Origin: an uncultured Lachnospiraceae bacterium
Lineage (GTDB): Bacteria; Bacillota; Clostridia; Lachnospirales; Lachnospiraceae
Direction: 5' to 3'
Length of the DNA: 64,000 nt
NCBI GenBank assembly: GCA_910585295.1
Contig: CAJUDE010000037.1
Span: forward strand, 62,001-126,000
Shown here one piece after another: positions 1 through 8,469 of the stretch. A program made the position numbers and the translations under genes. The notes beneath the pieces were generated by a model. It was not told the origin of the DNA. It ran no database searches and saw nothing but the letters and a program-made list of their open reading frames with translations. Numbering within the stretch: position 1 is the stretch's first letter; every line of letters starts with the position of its first letter.

Positions 1-1262
1 TAGCCCAGCATGGCTATGCCCCAGTGGTGATAGAACGGGGCAGGAAGGTTGAAAAGCGTACCCAGGATGTGGAAAAATTCTGGCAGGGCAATCAGCTTCA
101 GCCAGAATCTAATGTCCAGTTTGGGGAAGGGGGCGCAGGCACTTTTTCAGATGGCAAGCTGAACACCTTAGTGAAAGATGTGAAGGGAAGGAGCCAGGCG
201 GTGCTGGAGGCCTTTATCCGCCATGGCGCCCCAGAATCCATTGGTTACCAGGGCAAACCCCATATTGGGACCGATACGTTACGGGAAGTAGTTGCAAATA
301 TGCGCCGGCAGATCCAGTCCTGGGGCGGGACATTCCTGTTTGAAACCTGCGTGGTTGGAATGGAATTCCAGCAAGGGCGGCTGGCCAGTTTAGAGTGTGC
401 CAGGAATGGGGCGTCACTGCATATAGAAACAGAGCTTGCCGTGCTTGCCATTGGGCATAGCGCCAGGGACACCTTTGAAATGCTGCGCCAGGCAGGATTT
501 CAAATGGAAGCAAAAGCCTTTGCAGTAGGGCTTCGGGTGGAACACCCGCAATCATTGATTAATGAAAGCCAGTATGGGGCAGACATGGCAGCAAAGCTTC
601 CAGCCGCCCCATATAAACTGACCGCAAACCTTAAGAATGGCAGGGGCGTGTACTCTTTTTGCATGTGTCCAGGAGGCTATGTGGTCAACGCGTCTTCAGA
701 AGCTGGGCGGATTGCCGTCAATGGGATGAGCTATAGCGGCAGGGACGGCGCAAATGCCAACAGCGCCATTATTGTTACCGTTTCACCAAAAGATTTTGAT
801 GTACCAGGGTCTTTGGGCGGCGTTGAATTCCAGCGCCGTCTGGAAGGGCAGGCATACCGCCTGGGGAACGGGAAAGTCCCCCAACAATTATTTGGCGATT
901 TTGAAGCAGGGCGGGCATCTTCCTCATATGGGGCGTTCCCATCAGCCGTCAAAGGCCAATGTGGGTTTGGCTCCCTGCACCATTTATTCCCAAAAGAACT
1001 GACCGATTCTTTTTGCCAGGGGATGCACCAATTTTCCAACTATATCACTGGTTTTGACCGGGAAGACGTAATATTATCCGGGGTGGAAAGCCGGACCTCG
1101 TCCCCGGTAAGGATTTCCCGGGATGAATCATTTGAAAGCAATAAAAAAGGGGTATATCCCTGTGGGGAAGGCGCAGGGTATGCCGGAGGGATTCTGTCTG
1201 CCGCAATGGATGGGATGAAAGTTGCGGAAGCAATTGCAGAAAAATACAAAGCGCCTGTATAG
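1..1262 (+). CDS. NAD(P)/FAD-dependent oxidoreductase, 5'-truncated by window edge
   Basis: The reading frame is open from base 3 and reads in as AQHGYAPVVIERG, the end of an N-terminal FAD-binding Rossmann unit, so the true start lies upstream of the window. The visible ~420 residues match the uncharacterised COG2509-type FAD dehydrogenases: an early GEGGAGTFSDGKL segment, a central substrate region, and a C-terminal second FAD contact, YPCGEGAGYAGGILSAAMDG. The substrate is unknown for this family. It is followed 43 nt later by mutS on the same strand, possibly co-transcribed. The family is typically about 530 aa, so roughly the first 100 residues are missing here because of the edge and not because the gene is broken. 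Confidence 0.85.
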   Translation, partial: AQHGYAPVVIERGRKVEKRTQDVEKFWQGNQLQPESNVQFGEGGAGTFSDGKLNTLVKDVKGRSQAVLEAFIRHGAPESIGYQGKPHIGTDTLREVVANMRRQIQSWGGTFLFETCVVGMEFQQGRLASLECARNGASLHIETELAVLAIGHSARDTFEMLRQAGFQMEAKAFAVGLRVEHPQSLINESQYGADMAAKLPAAPYKLTANLKNGRGVYSFCMCPGGYVVNASSEAGRIAVNGMSYSGRDGANANSAIIVTVSPKDFDVPGSLGGVEFQRRLEGQAYRLGNGKVPQQLFGDFEAGRASSSYGAFPSAVKGQCGFGSLHHLFPKELTDSFCQGMHQFSNYITGFDREDVILSGVESRTSSPVRISRDESFESNKKGVYPCGEGAGYAGGILSAAMDGMKVAEAIAEKYKAPV

Positions 1263-1305
1263 AAGGCAATAGGCGGCTAATTTTACGAAGGAGGGAAGTA
1301 TCATC

Positions 1306-3951
1306 GTGTCAGAATACACACCAATGATGCAGCAATATATAGAAACAAAAAAAGATTACCCGGATTGTATCCTGTTCTACCGCCTGGGGGATTTTTACGA
1401 GATGTTCTTTGAGGACGCCAAAACCGCCTCTAAAGAACTGGAAATCACCTTGACTGGCAAGAACTGCGGGAAAGATGAGAAGGCTCCCATGTGCGGGGTC
1501 CCTTACCATTCTGTGGAATCCTATTTGAACAAGCTGGTGTCCAAAGGCTATAAGGTCGCCATCTGTGAACAGGTGGAGGATCCCAAGATGGCACGGGGCT
1601 TGGTGAAACGGGAAGTGGTGAGGATTGTCACGCCAGGGACGAACCTGGACACACAGGCCTTGGACGAAACAAAAAACAATTATATTATGTGCATTGTATA
1701 TTTGGAGAACCGTTATGGCGTGTCTATTGCAGACGTCACCACTGGGGATTATTATGTGACAGAGCTTGACCAAGAGGCAAAGCTGGTGGATGAAATACAT
1801 AAATTTGCGCCGTCTGAAATTATCTGCAATGAAGCATTTTATATGGCGGGGATGAATTTTGAGGATTTTAGGCAGAGGCTTGGAATTGCAATTTATGCCT
1901 TGGACTCCTGGTATTTCAGTGATGAAACAGCAAAAAACACGCTTCTGGAGCATTTTAAAATGTCGGACCTCCATGGGCTTGGCATCAAAGACTATGAATG
2001 CGGGACCATAGCGGCAGGCGCATTGCTGAAATACTTATATGAAACCCAGAAAAATTCCCTTGCAAATATGACGTCGCTGCAGCTCTATTTTACAGGGAAA
2101 TACATGATTATTGACAGTTCCACCAGGCGGAACCTAGAATTGGTAGAGACCCTTCGGGAGAAACAAAAACGCGGTTCCTTGCTGTGGGTTTTGGATAAGA
2201 CAAAGACAGCAATGGGGGCTAGGATGCTGCGCAGCTTTGTGGAACAGCCTTTAATTGACAAAAAAGAGATTGAACGGCGGCTGGACGCAGTAGAAGCTTT
2301 TAACTGCAATGCCATGCTTAGGGAGGAGATTCGGGAATACCTAAACCCCATTTACGATATGGAACGCCTGATTGGCCGCGTCACATACCAGACTGCCAAC
2401 CCCAGGGATTTGACGGCATTTAAAAGCTCTTTAGAAATGCTCCCCCATATCCACAGCCTGTTAGGGGAATTTAAAACGCCCCTGCTGCAGGAACTGCAGG
2501 AAGAGCTGGATGTATTAGAAGATATTTACCAGTTAATTGATTCCTCCATTATGGACGACCCCCCTATTTCTATCCGGGACGGCGGCATGATAAAAGAAGG
2601 GTACCATGAGGAGATTGACAAATTGCGCCATGCCAAGACGGAGGGGAAAACATGGCTGATGGAATTAGAGGCAAAGGAACGGGATAAGACGGGCATCCGT
2701 AACCTCAGGATTAAATACAATAAGGTGTTTGGCTATTACCTGGAGGTGACGAATTCCTACCAAAACCTTGTGCCTGATTACTATACCAGGAAACAGACCC
2801 TTGCCAATGCAGAACGGTATATCACGGCAGAGTTAAAAGAGCTGGAAGACATTATCCTTGGGGCGGAGGATAAGCTGGTGACTTTGGAATATGAAACATT
2901 CCGGGATATCCGGGATAAGATTGCAAATGAAGTGCTGCGTATCCAGAAAACAGCCAAAGCCATTGCCAAGACGGACGTGCTGTCCTCCCTTTCCCTAGTG
3001 GCGGAGCGGAATAATTACTGCCGGCCCTCCATCAATGAAATAGGCGTGATAGACATAAAGGACGGGCGCCATCCAGTGGTAGAGCAGATGATAAGCAACG
3101 ATATGTTTATCGCAAACGACACTTACCTGGACAACAATAAAAACCGTATTTCCATTATTACCGGGCCAAACATGGCAGGGAAATCCACCTATATGCGGCA
3201 GGCTGCACTGATTGTCTTAATGGCGCAGATTGGAAGCTTTGTCCCTGCAAAACAGGCAAAAATCGGAATTGCAGACCGGATTTTCACCCGTGTGGGGGCA
3301 TCGGATGATTTGGCAAGCGGTCAAAGCACATTTATGGTGGAAATGACGGAGGTTGCAAATATTTTAAGGAACGCCACCAGCAACAGCCTTCTGGTGCTGG
3401 ATGAGATTGGCAGGGGGACAAGCACCTTTGACGGCCTTAGCATTGCCTGGGCAGTGGTGGAGCATATTAGCAACCCTAAGCTTCTGGGAGCCAAAACGCT
3501 GTTTGCCACCCATTACCATGAACTGACGGAGCTGGAAGGCAAGCTGAACAATGTGAACAACTACTGCATTGCCGTAAAAGAAAAAGGCGACGACGTGGTA
3601 TTTTTACGCAAGATTGTGCCGGGCGGCGCAGATAAGAGCTATGGCATCCAGGTAGCGAAACTTGCCGGCGTGCCAGAAAGCGTGATTGCCCGCGCCAAGG
3701 AGATCTCAGAAGAATTAAGCGCCCATGACATTGCGGAATTGGCTGGAAGCCTGATTACAGAAACGGCCAAGCCCAAAAAGAAGCAGGAAAAACTAGATGA
3801 AATGGATTTAGCGCAGATGTCCCTGTTTGACACGGTAAAAGACAATGACATTATTCAGGAGCTGGCAGGGCTGGATTTAGGGAACTTAACGCCGATTGAC
3901 GCGTTGAATAAATTGTATCAGTTACAAAGTAAGGTGAAAAATCGGTGGTAG
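1306..3951 (+). CDS. mutS: DNA mismatch repair protein MutS
   Basis: MutS recognises mismatches and small loops and recruits MutL. The 881-aa product has the full family layout: the N-terminal mismatch-reading domain with the Phe-X-Glu motif (GDFYEMF, near residue 28), connector, lever/clamp region, and the C-terminal ABC-type ATPase with Walker A GPNMAGKST near residue 620, Walker B LLVLDEIGRGTSTFDG near 695 and the ATHYHEL switch near 735. The start is a GTG preceded by GAAGGAGGGAAG at 1288-1299; no better ATG lies nearby. The gene ends in TAG overlapping a perfect inverted repeat, then a terminator at 4008-4045. mutL, its usual neighbour, is displaced 2.5 kb downstream by an inserted cassette. 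Confidence 0.98.
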   Translation: MSEYTPMMQQYIETKKDYPDCILFYRLGDFYEMFFEDAKTASKELEITLTGKNCGKDEKAPMCGVPYHSVESYLNKLVSKGYKVAICEQVEDPKMARGLVKREVVRIVTPGTNLDTQALDETKNNYIMCIVYLENRYGVSIADVTTGDYYVTELDQEAKLVDEIHKFAPSEIICNEAFYMAGMNFEDFRQRLGIAIYALDSWYFSDETAKNTLLEHFKMSDLHGLGIKDYECGTIAAGALLKYLYETQKNSLANMTSLQLYFTGKYMIIDSSTRRNLELVETLREKQKRGSLLWVLDKTKTAMGARMLRSFVEQPLIDKKEIERRLDAVEAFNCNAMLREEIREYLNPIYDMERLIGRVTYQTANPRDLTAFKSSLEMLPHIHSLLGEFKTPLLQELQEELDVLEDIYQLIDSSIMDDPPISIRDGGMIKEGYHEEIDKLRHAKTEGKTWLMELEAKERDKTGIRNLRIKYNKVFGYYLEVTNSYQNLVPDYYTRKQTLANAERYITAELKELEDIILGAEDKLVTLEYETFRDIRDKIANEVLRIQKTAKAIAKTDVLSSLSLVAERNNYCRPSINEIGVIDIKDGRHPVVEQMISNDMFIANDTYLDNNKNRISIITGPNMAGKSTYMRQAALIVLMAQIGSFVPAKQAKIGIADRIFTRVGASDDLASGQSTFMVEMTEVANILRNATSNSLLVLDEIGRGTSTFDGLSIAWAVVEHISNPKLLGAKTLFATHYHELTELEGKLNNVNNYCIAVKEKGDDVVFLRKIVPGGADKSYGIQVAKLAGVPESVIARAKEISEELSAHDIAELAGSLITETAKPKKKQEKLDEMDLAQMSLFDTVKDNDIIQELAGLDLGNLTPIDALNKLYQLQSKVKNRW

Positions 3952-3976
3952 TTTACATAATATGATTATGTAAACT
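3950..3976. repeat. Perfect inverted repeat at the mutS stop codon
   Basis: Eleven-base arms AGTTTACATAA and TTATGTAAACT are separated by 5 nt (TATGA). The left arm begins in the mutS stop codon. There is no T-run after it, so it is not a good terminator by itself. The same ten-base arm core with a 5-nt loop recurs at 42031-42055 in the his operon terminator. Confidence 0.85.
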
Positions 3977-4007
3977 GATTGGCGTAATACGATAAGGTAT
4001 TTCACAA

Positions 4008-4045
4008 AAAACAGGGAAAGGGCATAGGCTCCTTTTCCTGTTTTT
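4008..4045 (+). terminator. Rho-independent terminator after mutS
   Basis: A 14-bp stem, AAAACAGGGAAAGG at 4008-4021 against CCTTTTCCTGTTTT at 4031-4044 (one mismatch), has a 9-nt loop and the right arm runs into five T residues. It should end the transcript coming from mutS before the cassette at 4147. Confidence 0.8.
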
Positions 4046-4092
4046 GGCTCTATGTTGTGGATGAAAGCACTCCGTATTTTCAAGGAAAATCC

Positions 4093-4121
4093 TTGAGCAT
4101 CTTCTTTCCCTATGCTATATT
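4093..4121 (+). promoter_or_regulatory. Sigma-A-type promoter for the cassette
   Basis: TTGAGC at 4093-4098 and TATATT at 4116-4121 are separated by 17 nt, with an extended -10 TGC directly before the hexamer. It lies between the mutS terminator and the first cassette gene, and no further promoter is obvious up to mutL. Confidence 0.6.
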
Positions 4122-4146
4122 ATAAACATGGATAGGAGGAAGGAAC

Positions 4147-4665
4147 ATGTATATAACAGGCAGATATTGGGATAATTACATCGGCGGCACAGATGACAGC
4201 TTAACATTAGTAGAATATTTGACAAGCAAGCAGAAGGAAGAAATTCCTTTATCAGAAATATTTTCAGATATTGGGTTGGACAAGCTGAATGGTGAATTCC
4301 GACAGCAGGAGGAACCTTTGGTTGTTTCCACTATGGAGGAAGAAGCAGATTGCGGGGAACCTTATCTGGAATTTTATTTTGCCATTAATTTGATTACTGA
4401 CCTTGCCGCATTGCTCTTAGAATGCAAAGTGAACAAAACTGTAAACTTATGCGAACTGGCAGGGGATGGCCTGGAAGCTGATGTGCCGAATGTCCATATT
4501 ACCGCAACGCCAGAGGAACATCAGTTAATCAATAAAGCAATTATGGATTTTATATCCGAACCACTTGCTTATAACCTAAGTGAAATGTGTCCGGAAGAAG
4601 ATATGATGGAACTGGCAGGAATATGCGAAAATTTAAGGAAAGAGCTGTATGGGCAAGAAGGGTAA
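4147..4665 (+). CDS. Uncharacterised acidic 172-aa protein, first gene of cassette
   Basis: I do not recognise a named family. The 172-aa product is acidic, has no signal peptide or membrane segment, and begins MYITGRYWDNYIGGTDDS. The middle (about residues 75-110) is hydrophobic-aliphatic and may form a packed helix. The small, acidic, soluble character resembles many immunity-type proteins, but this is only an impression from composition. The start has a strong site (AGGAGG at 4135-4140) 6 nt before ATG. It is followed 27 nt later by the DUF262 gene on the same strand, and a promoter lies just upstream, so the three cassette genes are probably one transcript. Confidence 0.75.
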   Translation: MYITGRYWDNYIGGTDDSLTLVEYLTSKQKEEIPLSEIFSDIGLDKLNGEFRQQEEPLVVSTMEEEADCGEPYLEFYFAINLITDLAALLLECKVNKTVNLCELAGDGLEADVPNVHITATPEEHQLINKAIMDFISEPLAYNLSEMCPEEDMMELAGICENLRKELYGQEG

Positions 4666-4692
4666 GGTTTGCCAAGGGTGGGAGGTATTTGA

Positions 4693-5778
4693 ATGAAAAT
4701 TGATAATTTAATTGAAAATGTAGATAGCCAAATAATAAATATTAGGACGAAAAGCCTGGATGTTTCATTTAACGAATTATACGACATGTATACGGATGAT
4801 GAGTTAGTAATTTCCCCAGACTACCAAAGGCTTTTTCGGTGGGAAGAAGAAAAGCAGTCAAGATTTATAGAATCCCTTATATTAGAGATGCCTGTGCCGC
4901 CTATTTTTGTAATAGAGATAAAGGATGGGGTATATGAACTGATTGACGGGCTTCAAAGAGTGTCCAGCTATCTTCATTTTAGAGGGGAAATATTGGGTGA
5001 AGGGACAACTGAGCCACTTCAATTAAGCGGATGTGATATTGTTCCTGAATTAAACGGCCTGACTTTTGAACTATTGCCAAAACCATTGCAAATTAAGATT
5101 AAAAGAAGTTTTGTCAGGATGGAGGTCATTAAAAAAGAAAGCGAGCCAAGTTTGAAATACCATATGTTTAAAAGGCTTAACACTGGTGGAGAATTATTAT
5201 CTGCACAAGAAATCAGGAATTGCACCGTCCGGTTACTAAATTCCAAAGCTTTGGATTTCTTAGATGAATGCAGTAAAAACAGTGATTTTAAAGCTGTAAT
5301 AAACAAAATTGGAAAGAGTAGCTTTAAAATGAAGTATGACCAGGAGCTTGTTTTACGTTTTTTTGTGTTGAAAAATGATTTGCAAAGCTACAAATACCCC
5401 GTAACAGAGTATCTTACCCGTTATTTAGAAAAAATAACAGAAGGGGAAATAAAATTTGATTATAAAAAAGAGAAAAACATATTTGAAAAAACATTTCATA
5501 TCATTCACCAGTCTTTGGGAAGCAGCGCATTTTCTAGCAGGACAAAATTAAACCATGAAAAAAATGATTTTGTTTTGTATTTTTATGATGGCATAACAAT
5601 TGCACTGGCAAGGGTAATTGATTCCTTTGAGGGGTTCCAAAAATTCTCAGAATTAAGCGAAGCCATAAATGAAGTGAAATTCGGAGAAGTAATTCAATCA
5701 TATAAGACGGGAAGCATCAATAGTTTATCGAAAAGAATTGAATTGTTCTCAGCGGGGGTGAATTCAGTTATTGACTAA
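4693..5778 (+). CDS. DUF262 (ParB/Srx-fold, GmrSD-like) domain protein
   Basis: The N-terminal ~150 residues match DUF262: an early YQRLFRW segment near residue 38, then ELIDGLQRVSSYLHF near 78 (family form DGQQR, here DGLQR), and FKRLNTGGELLSAQEIRNC near 157. DUF262 has a ParB-like fold proposed to bind or hydrolyse nucleotides and forms half of GmrS-GmrD type IV restriction enzymes. The C-terminal half (residues ~180-361) has no DUF1524 His-Asn-His nuclease signature that I can see, so no DNA cleavage domain is evident. GGGAGG sits 8 nt before the ATG. Its stop overlaps the start of the HEPN gene by 8 nt, which suggests coupled translation. The gene is noticeably AT-rich: 15 of 60 bases in 5461-5520 are G or C. 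Confidence 0.88.
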   Translation: MKIDNLIENVDSQIINIRTKSLDVSFNELYDMYTDDELVISPDYQRLFRWEEEKQSRFIESLILEMPVPPIFVIEIKDGVYELIDGLQRVSSYLHFRGEILGEGTTEPLQLSGCDIVPELNGLTFELLPKPLQIKIKRSFVRMEVIKKESEPSLKYHMFKRLNTGGELLSAQEIRNCTVRLLNSKALDFLDECSKNSDFKAVINKIGKSSFKMKYDQELVLRFFVLKNDLQSYKYPVTEYLTRYLEKITEGEIKFDYKKEKNIFEKTFHIIHQSLGSSAFSSRTKLNHEKNDFVLYFYDGITIALARVIDSFEGFQKFSELSEAINEVKFGEVIQSYKTGSINSLSKRIELFSAGVNSVID

Positions 5779-6457
5779 AGAAGAATTGCGTACGGCAATG
5801 GAAACGGAACTGGCATGGAGGCAAGAGGAATTGACATTTATGAAAAATCAATTGTCAAATATATCTGAAGAACTATTAAAAGAGAAATACAGGAAAAGTT
5901 TAGTCCTAATGCTGTATGCACATTTTGAGGGATTTGTAAAAATATGCTTGTTGTCATATATCCAATATGTGAATTCCTTGCATTTAAAACGAGAATGCTT
6001 TCAAGAAAGGCTTATTGCTTCGTCAATGAACCGAGAATTTACTGCATTTGATAATAATGACGAAAAATGCAGTATTTTTAAACGAAAACTCCCTGATGAC
6101 AAACGCCTGCATCGCCTTTACAGGCGGGTTAATTTCTTGGAAGAATTAGATGAGTTTAAAAGTAGGGAATTGGTAATATCGGATGAAACGATAGATACTG
6201 AATCAAATCTATGGTATATAGTCCTACAAAAAAATTTATATAAAGTAGGATTGCCCGTTGATTTATTTGAAGATGTTTCAAAAGATGTGGATGCATTGGT
6301 GAATAGACGGAATTCTATTGCGCATGGCACAGAACGTGCTGGAGTTACGGAGCGTGAATATTTAAGATGGGAAACAAAAACATACCGGATTATGGAGGAT
6401 ATGGTAAAATGTATCTACCATACTGTCTGCCATGAGAAATACCGAAAAGAACATTAG
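5771..6457 (+). CDS. MAE_28990/MAE_18760-type HEPN domain protein, putative RNase
   Basis: The 228-aa product has the features of HEPN proteins of the MAE_28990 type: an N-terminal helix with LVLMLYAHFEGFVK near residue 45 and a C-terminal helix with the RNase motif R-x4-H as RRNSIAHG (Arg180, Asn181, His185). HEPN domains with this motif are metal-independent RNases common in toxins and defence systems. The start is TTG at 5771, overlapping the DUF262 stop by 8 nt and preceded by GGGGGTG; an in-frame ATG nine codons on is an alternative. mutL begins 20 nt after the stop. RNase activity is inferred from the motif only. Confidence 0.85.
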   Translation: MTKEELRTAMETELAWRQEELTFMKNQLSNISEELLKEKYRKSLVLMLYAHFEGFVKICLLSYIQYVNSLHLKRECFQERLIASSMNREFTAFDNNDEKCSIFKRKLPDDKRLHRLYRRVNFLEELDEFKSRELVISDETIDTESNLWYIVLQKNLYKVGLPVDLFEDVSKDVDALVNRRNSIAHGTERAGVTEREYLRWETKTYRIMEDMVKCIYHTVCHEKYRKEH

Positions 6458-6477
6458 ATTTTTCTAAAGGAGCTTTT

Positions 6478-8469
6478 ATGCCAAATATTGAAATTTTAGA
6501 CCAACAGACCATTGACAAAATCGCAGCGGGGGAGGTGATTGAACGCCCATCCTCCGTGGTAAAAGAATTGGTGGAGAACGCCATAGACGCCAGGGCAAGC
6601 GCCATAACCGTAGAAATCAAAGAGGGAGGAATTTCCTTTATCCGCATTACAGACAATGGATGCGGCATAGAAGCTGCGCAAGTCCCGCTTGCTTTTTTGC
6701 GCCATTCCACCAGTAAAATCCGCAGCGTGGAGGACCTTGTCTGCGTATCGTCCCTGGGATTTCGGGGAGAAGCGTTATCCAGCATCGCCGCAGTAGCCCA
6801 GGTGGAGCTGATTACCAAAACCTCTTCTGGCTTAAGCGGCACACGTTATGTCATTGAAGGGGGGCAGGAGAAGTCCTCCGAAGAAATTGGGGCGCCAGAA
6901 GGGACAACTTTCTTAGTCCGTAACCTTTTTTACAACACGCCGGCAAGGAAAAAATTCTTAAAAACACCTCAGACAGAAGCCGGGTATATTGGGGATTTGA
7001 TGGAACGGCTCGCATTGTCCCATCCTGAAATCTCCTTTAAATTGATTGTGAATAACCAGCCTAAACTCCATACTTCTGGCAATTCTAATTTAAAGGAAGT
7101 GATTTACCATGTTTATGGGCGCGACATTGCTGGGAACCTAATCGAAGTCCAGGGGGAAAACGATTTTTTTTCCATCCGAGGGTTTATAGGGAAGCCTTTG
7201 ATTTCCAGGGGAAACCGGAATTTTGAGAATTATTTTATCAATGGAAGGTACATTAAAAGCGGGCTGATAGCAAAAAGCATAGAGGAAGCCTATAAATCTT
7301 TTGTAATGCAGCATAAATTCCCGTTCACTGTCCTACATATTTCCATCAATGGGGCTTTGCTGGATGTAAATGTCCATCCCACAAAGATGGAATTACGTTT
7401 TAGCAACGGGGAGGCAATCTATCAGTACCTTACTGGATTAATCCGTGATTCCATCAACCAAAATGAACTCGTATACCAGGTAAGCCTGGAACAAGAACGG
7501 GAAGAAAAGGCACGCCAGGCGCGTGAAAAGAAAGAACAGTTAAAGTCCAGCCGCAATGCGCCCGAGCCTTTTGAGCGTAACCGTTTGGAATCCATCAAAC
7601 AGGCAGTGCAAAAAGACAGCCCATATGAACTAAAATATGGGCATCTCCCCCATTCTGGCATACACAAAATCGAAGGCAATGGGATGGATGGGCTTGTAGA
7701 AGAAAGCATCACTTATGCAGCGCAGCTAAATTTACCTGGCATAAGGAAGGAGGAGCCACAGGCTTTGCCAAAAAAGGTAATCCCTAATACACCTGGCATA
7801 TTGGAAGAGACTTCTGGCGCCCCTTTAGATAACGGGGTGCCATTGGAGGAAGAAGCGCGTCCAGGCAAGCTATTAGAGGAGGTATCCAGGGACAGGCACA
7901 AGATTATCGGGCAGCTTTTTGAAACATATTGGCTAGTGGAATTTGATGGAAGCCTGTATATTATCGACCAGCATGCAGCACATGAAAAAGTCTTGTATGA
8001 GCGGACACTGGCTGCCCTCCATACCAAAGAATTCACCTCCCAAGTAATCTATCCGCCTATCCTGCTTACCTTAAATATGCAAGAAGAGGCATTGCTGAAA
8101 AAATATATGGGCTATTTTCAGGAGCTTGGTTATGAGATTGGGCATTTTGGCGGGAAGGAATACTCTGTCACCGCCGTCCCGGCAAACCTATTCGGGTTGG
8201 ACGGGCAGGGCCTTGTCATTGAGATTCTGGATAGCCTGGCGAATTTCCACGGAAAAGAAACGCCTCAAATGGTAACCGAAAAAATAGCCTCCATGTCCTG
8301 TAAAGCGGCAGTGAAAGGGAACCAGACCCTTGCCAGAGAAGAGATAGAGTCACTGATTGGGGAGCTTTTGACATTGGAAAACCCTTACCACTGCCCCCAT
8401 GGGCGGCCAACCATTATATCCATGTCAAAACATGAACTGGAAAAAAAATTTAAGCGGGTGGTGTCATGA
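6478..8469 (+). CDS. mutL: DNA mismatch repair protein MutL
   Basis: MutL links mismatch recognition by MutS to strand removal. The 663-aa product has the N-terminal GHKL ATPase (NAIDA near residue 36, DNGCGI near 60, SLGFRGEAL near 92) and a variable linker at roughly 340-460. The C-terminal dimerisation domain carries the endonuclease metal motif DQHAAHEKVLYE near residue 498 plus the SCKAA and CPHGRP elements. It is therefore an endonuclease-type MutL, as expected without MutH. AAGGAG at 6466-6471 supports the ATG at 6478. It overlaps miaA by 4 nt (ATGA). No promoter is visible in the 20 nt before it, so transcription probably comes from the upstream cassette. Confidence 0.98.
   Translation: MPNIEILDQQTIDKIAAGEVIERPSSVVKELVENAIDARASAITVEIKEGGISFIRITDNGCGIEAAQVPLAFLRHSTSKIRSVEDLVCVSSLGFRGEALSSIAAVAQVELITKTSSGLSGTRYVIEGGQEKSSEEIGAPEGTTFLVRNLFYNTPARKKFLKTPQTEAGYIGDLMERLALSHPEISFKLIVNNQPKLHTSGNSNLKEVIYHVYGRDIAGNLIEVQGENDFFSIRGFIGKPLISRGNRNFENYFINGRYIKSGLIAKSIEEAYKSFVMQHKFPFTVLHISINGALLDVNVHPTKMELRFSNGEAIYQYLTGLIRDSINQNELVYQVSLEQEREEKARQAREKKEQLKSSRNAPEPFERNRLESIKQAVQKDSPYELKYGHLPHSGIHKIEGNGMDGLVEESITYAAQLNLPGIRKEEPQALPKKVIPNTPGILEETSGAPLDNGVPLEEEARPGKLLEEVSRDRHKIIGQLFETYWLVEFDGSLYIIDQHAAHEKVLYERTLAALHTKEFTSQVIYPPILLTLNMQEEALLKKYMGYFQELGYEIGHFGGKEYSVTAVPANLFGLDGQGLVIEILDSLANFHGKETPQMVTEKIASMSCKAAVKGNQTLAREEIESLIGELLTLENPYHCPHGRPTIISMSKHELEKKFKRVVS

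Noticed and set aside
1309..1974. Long open frame on the - strand inside mutS
   Set aside because: It is antisense to a fully conserved mutS, has no ribosome site and no protein-like features.
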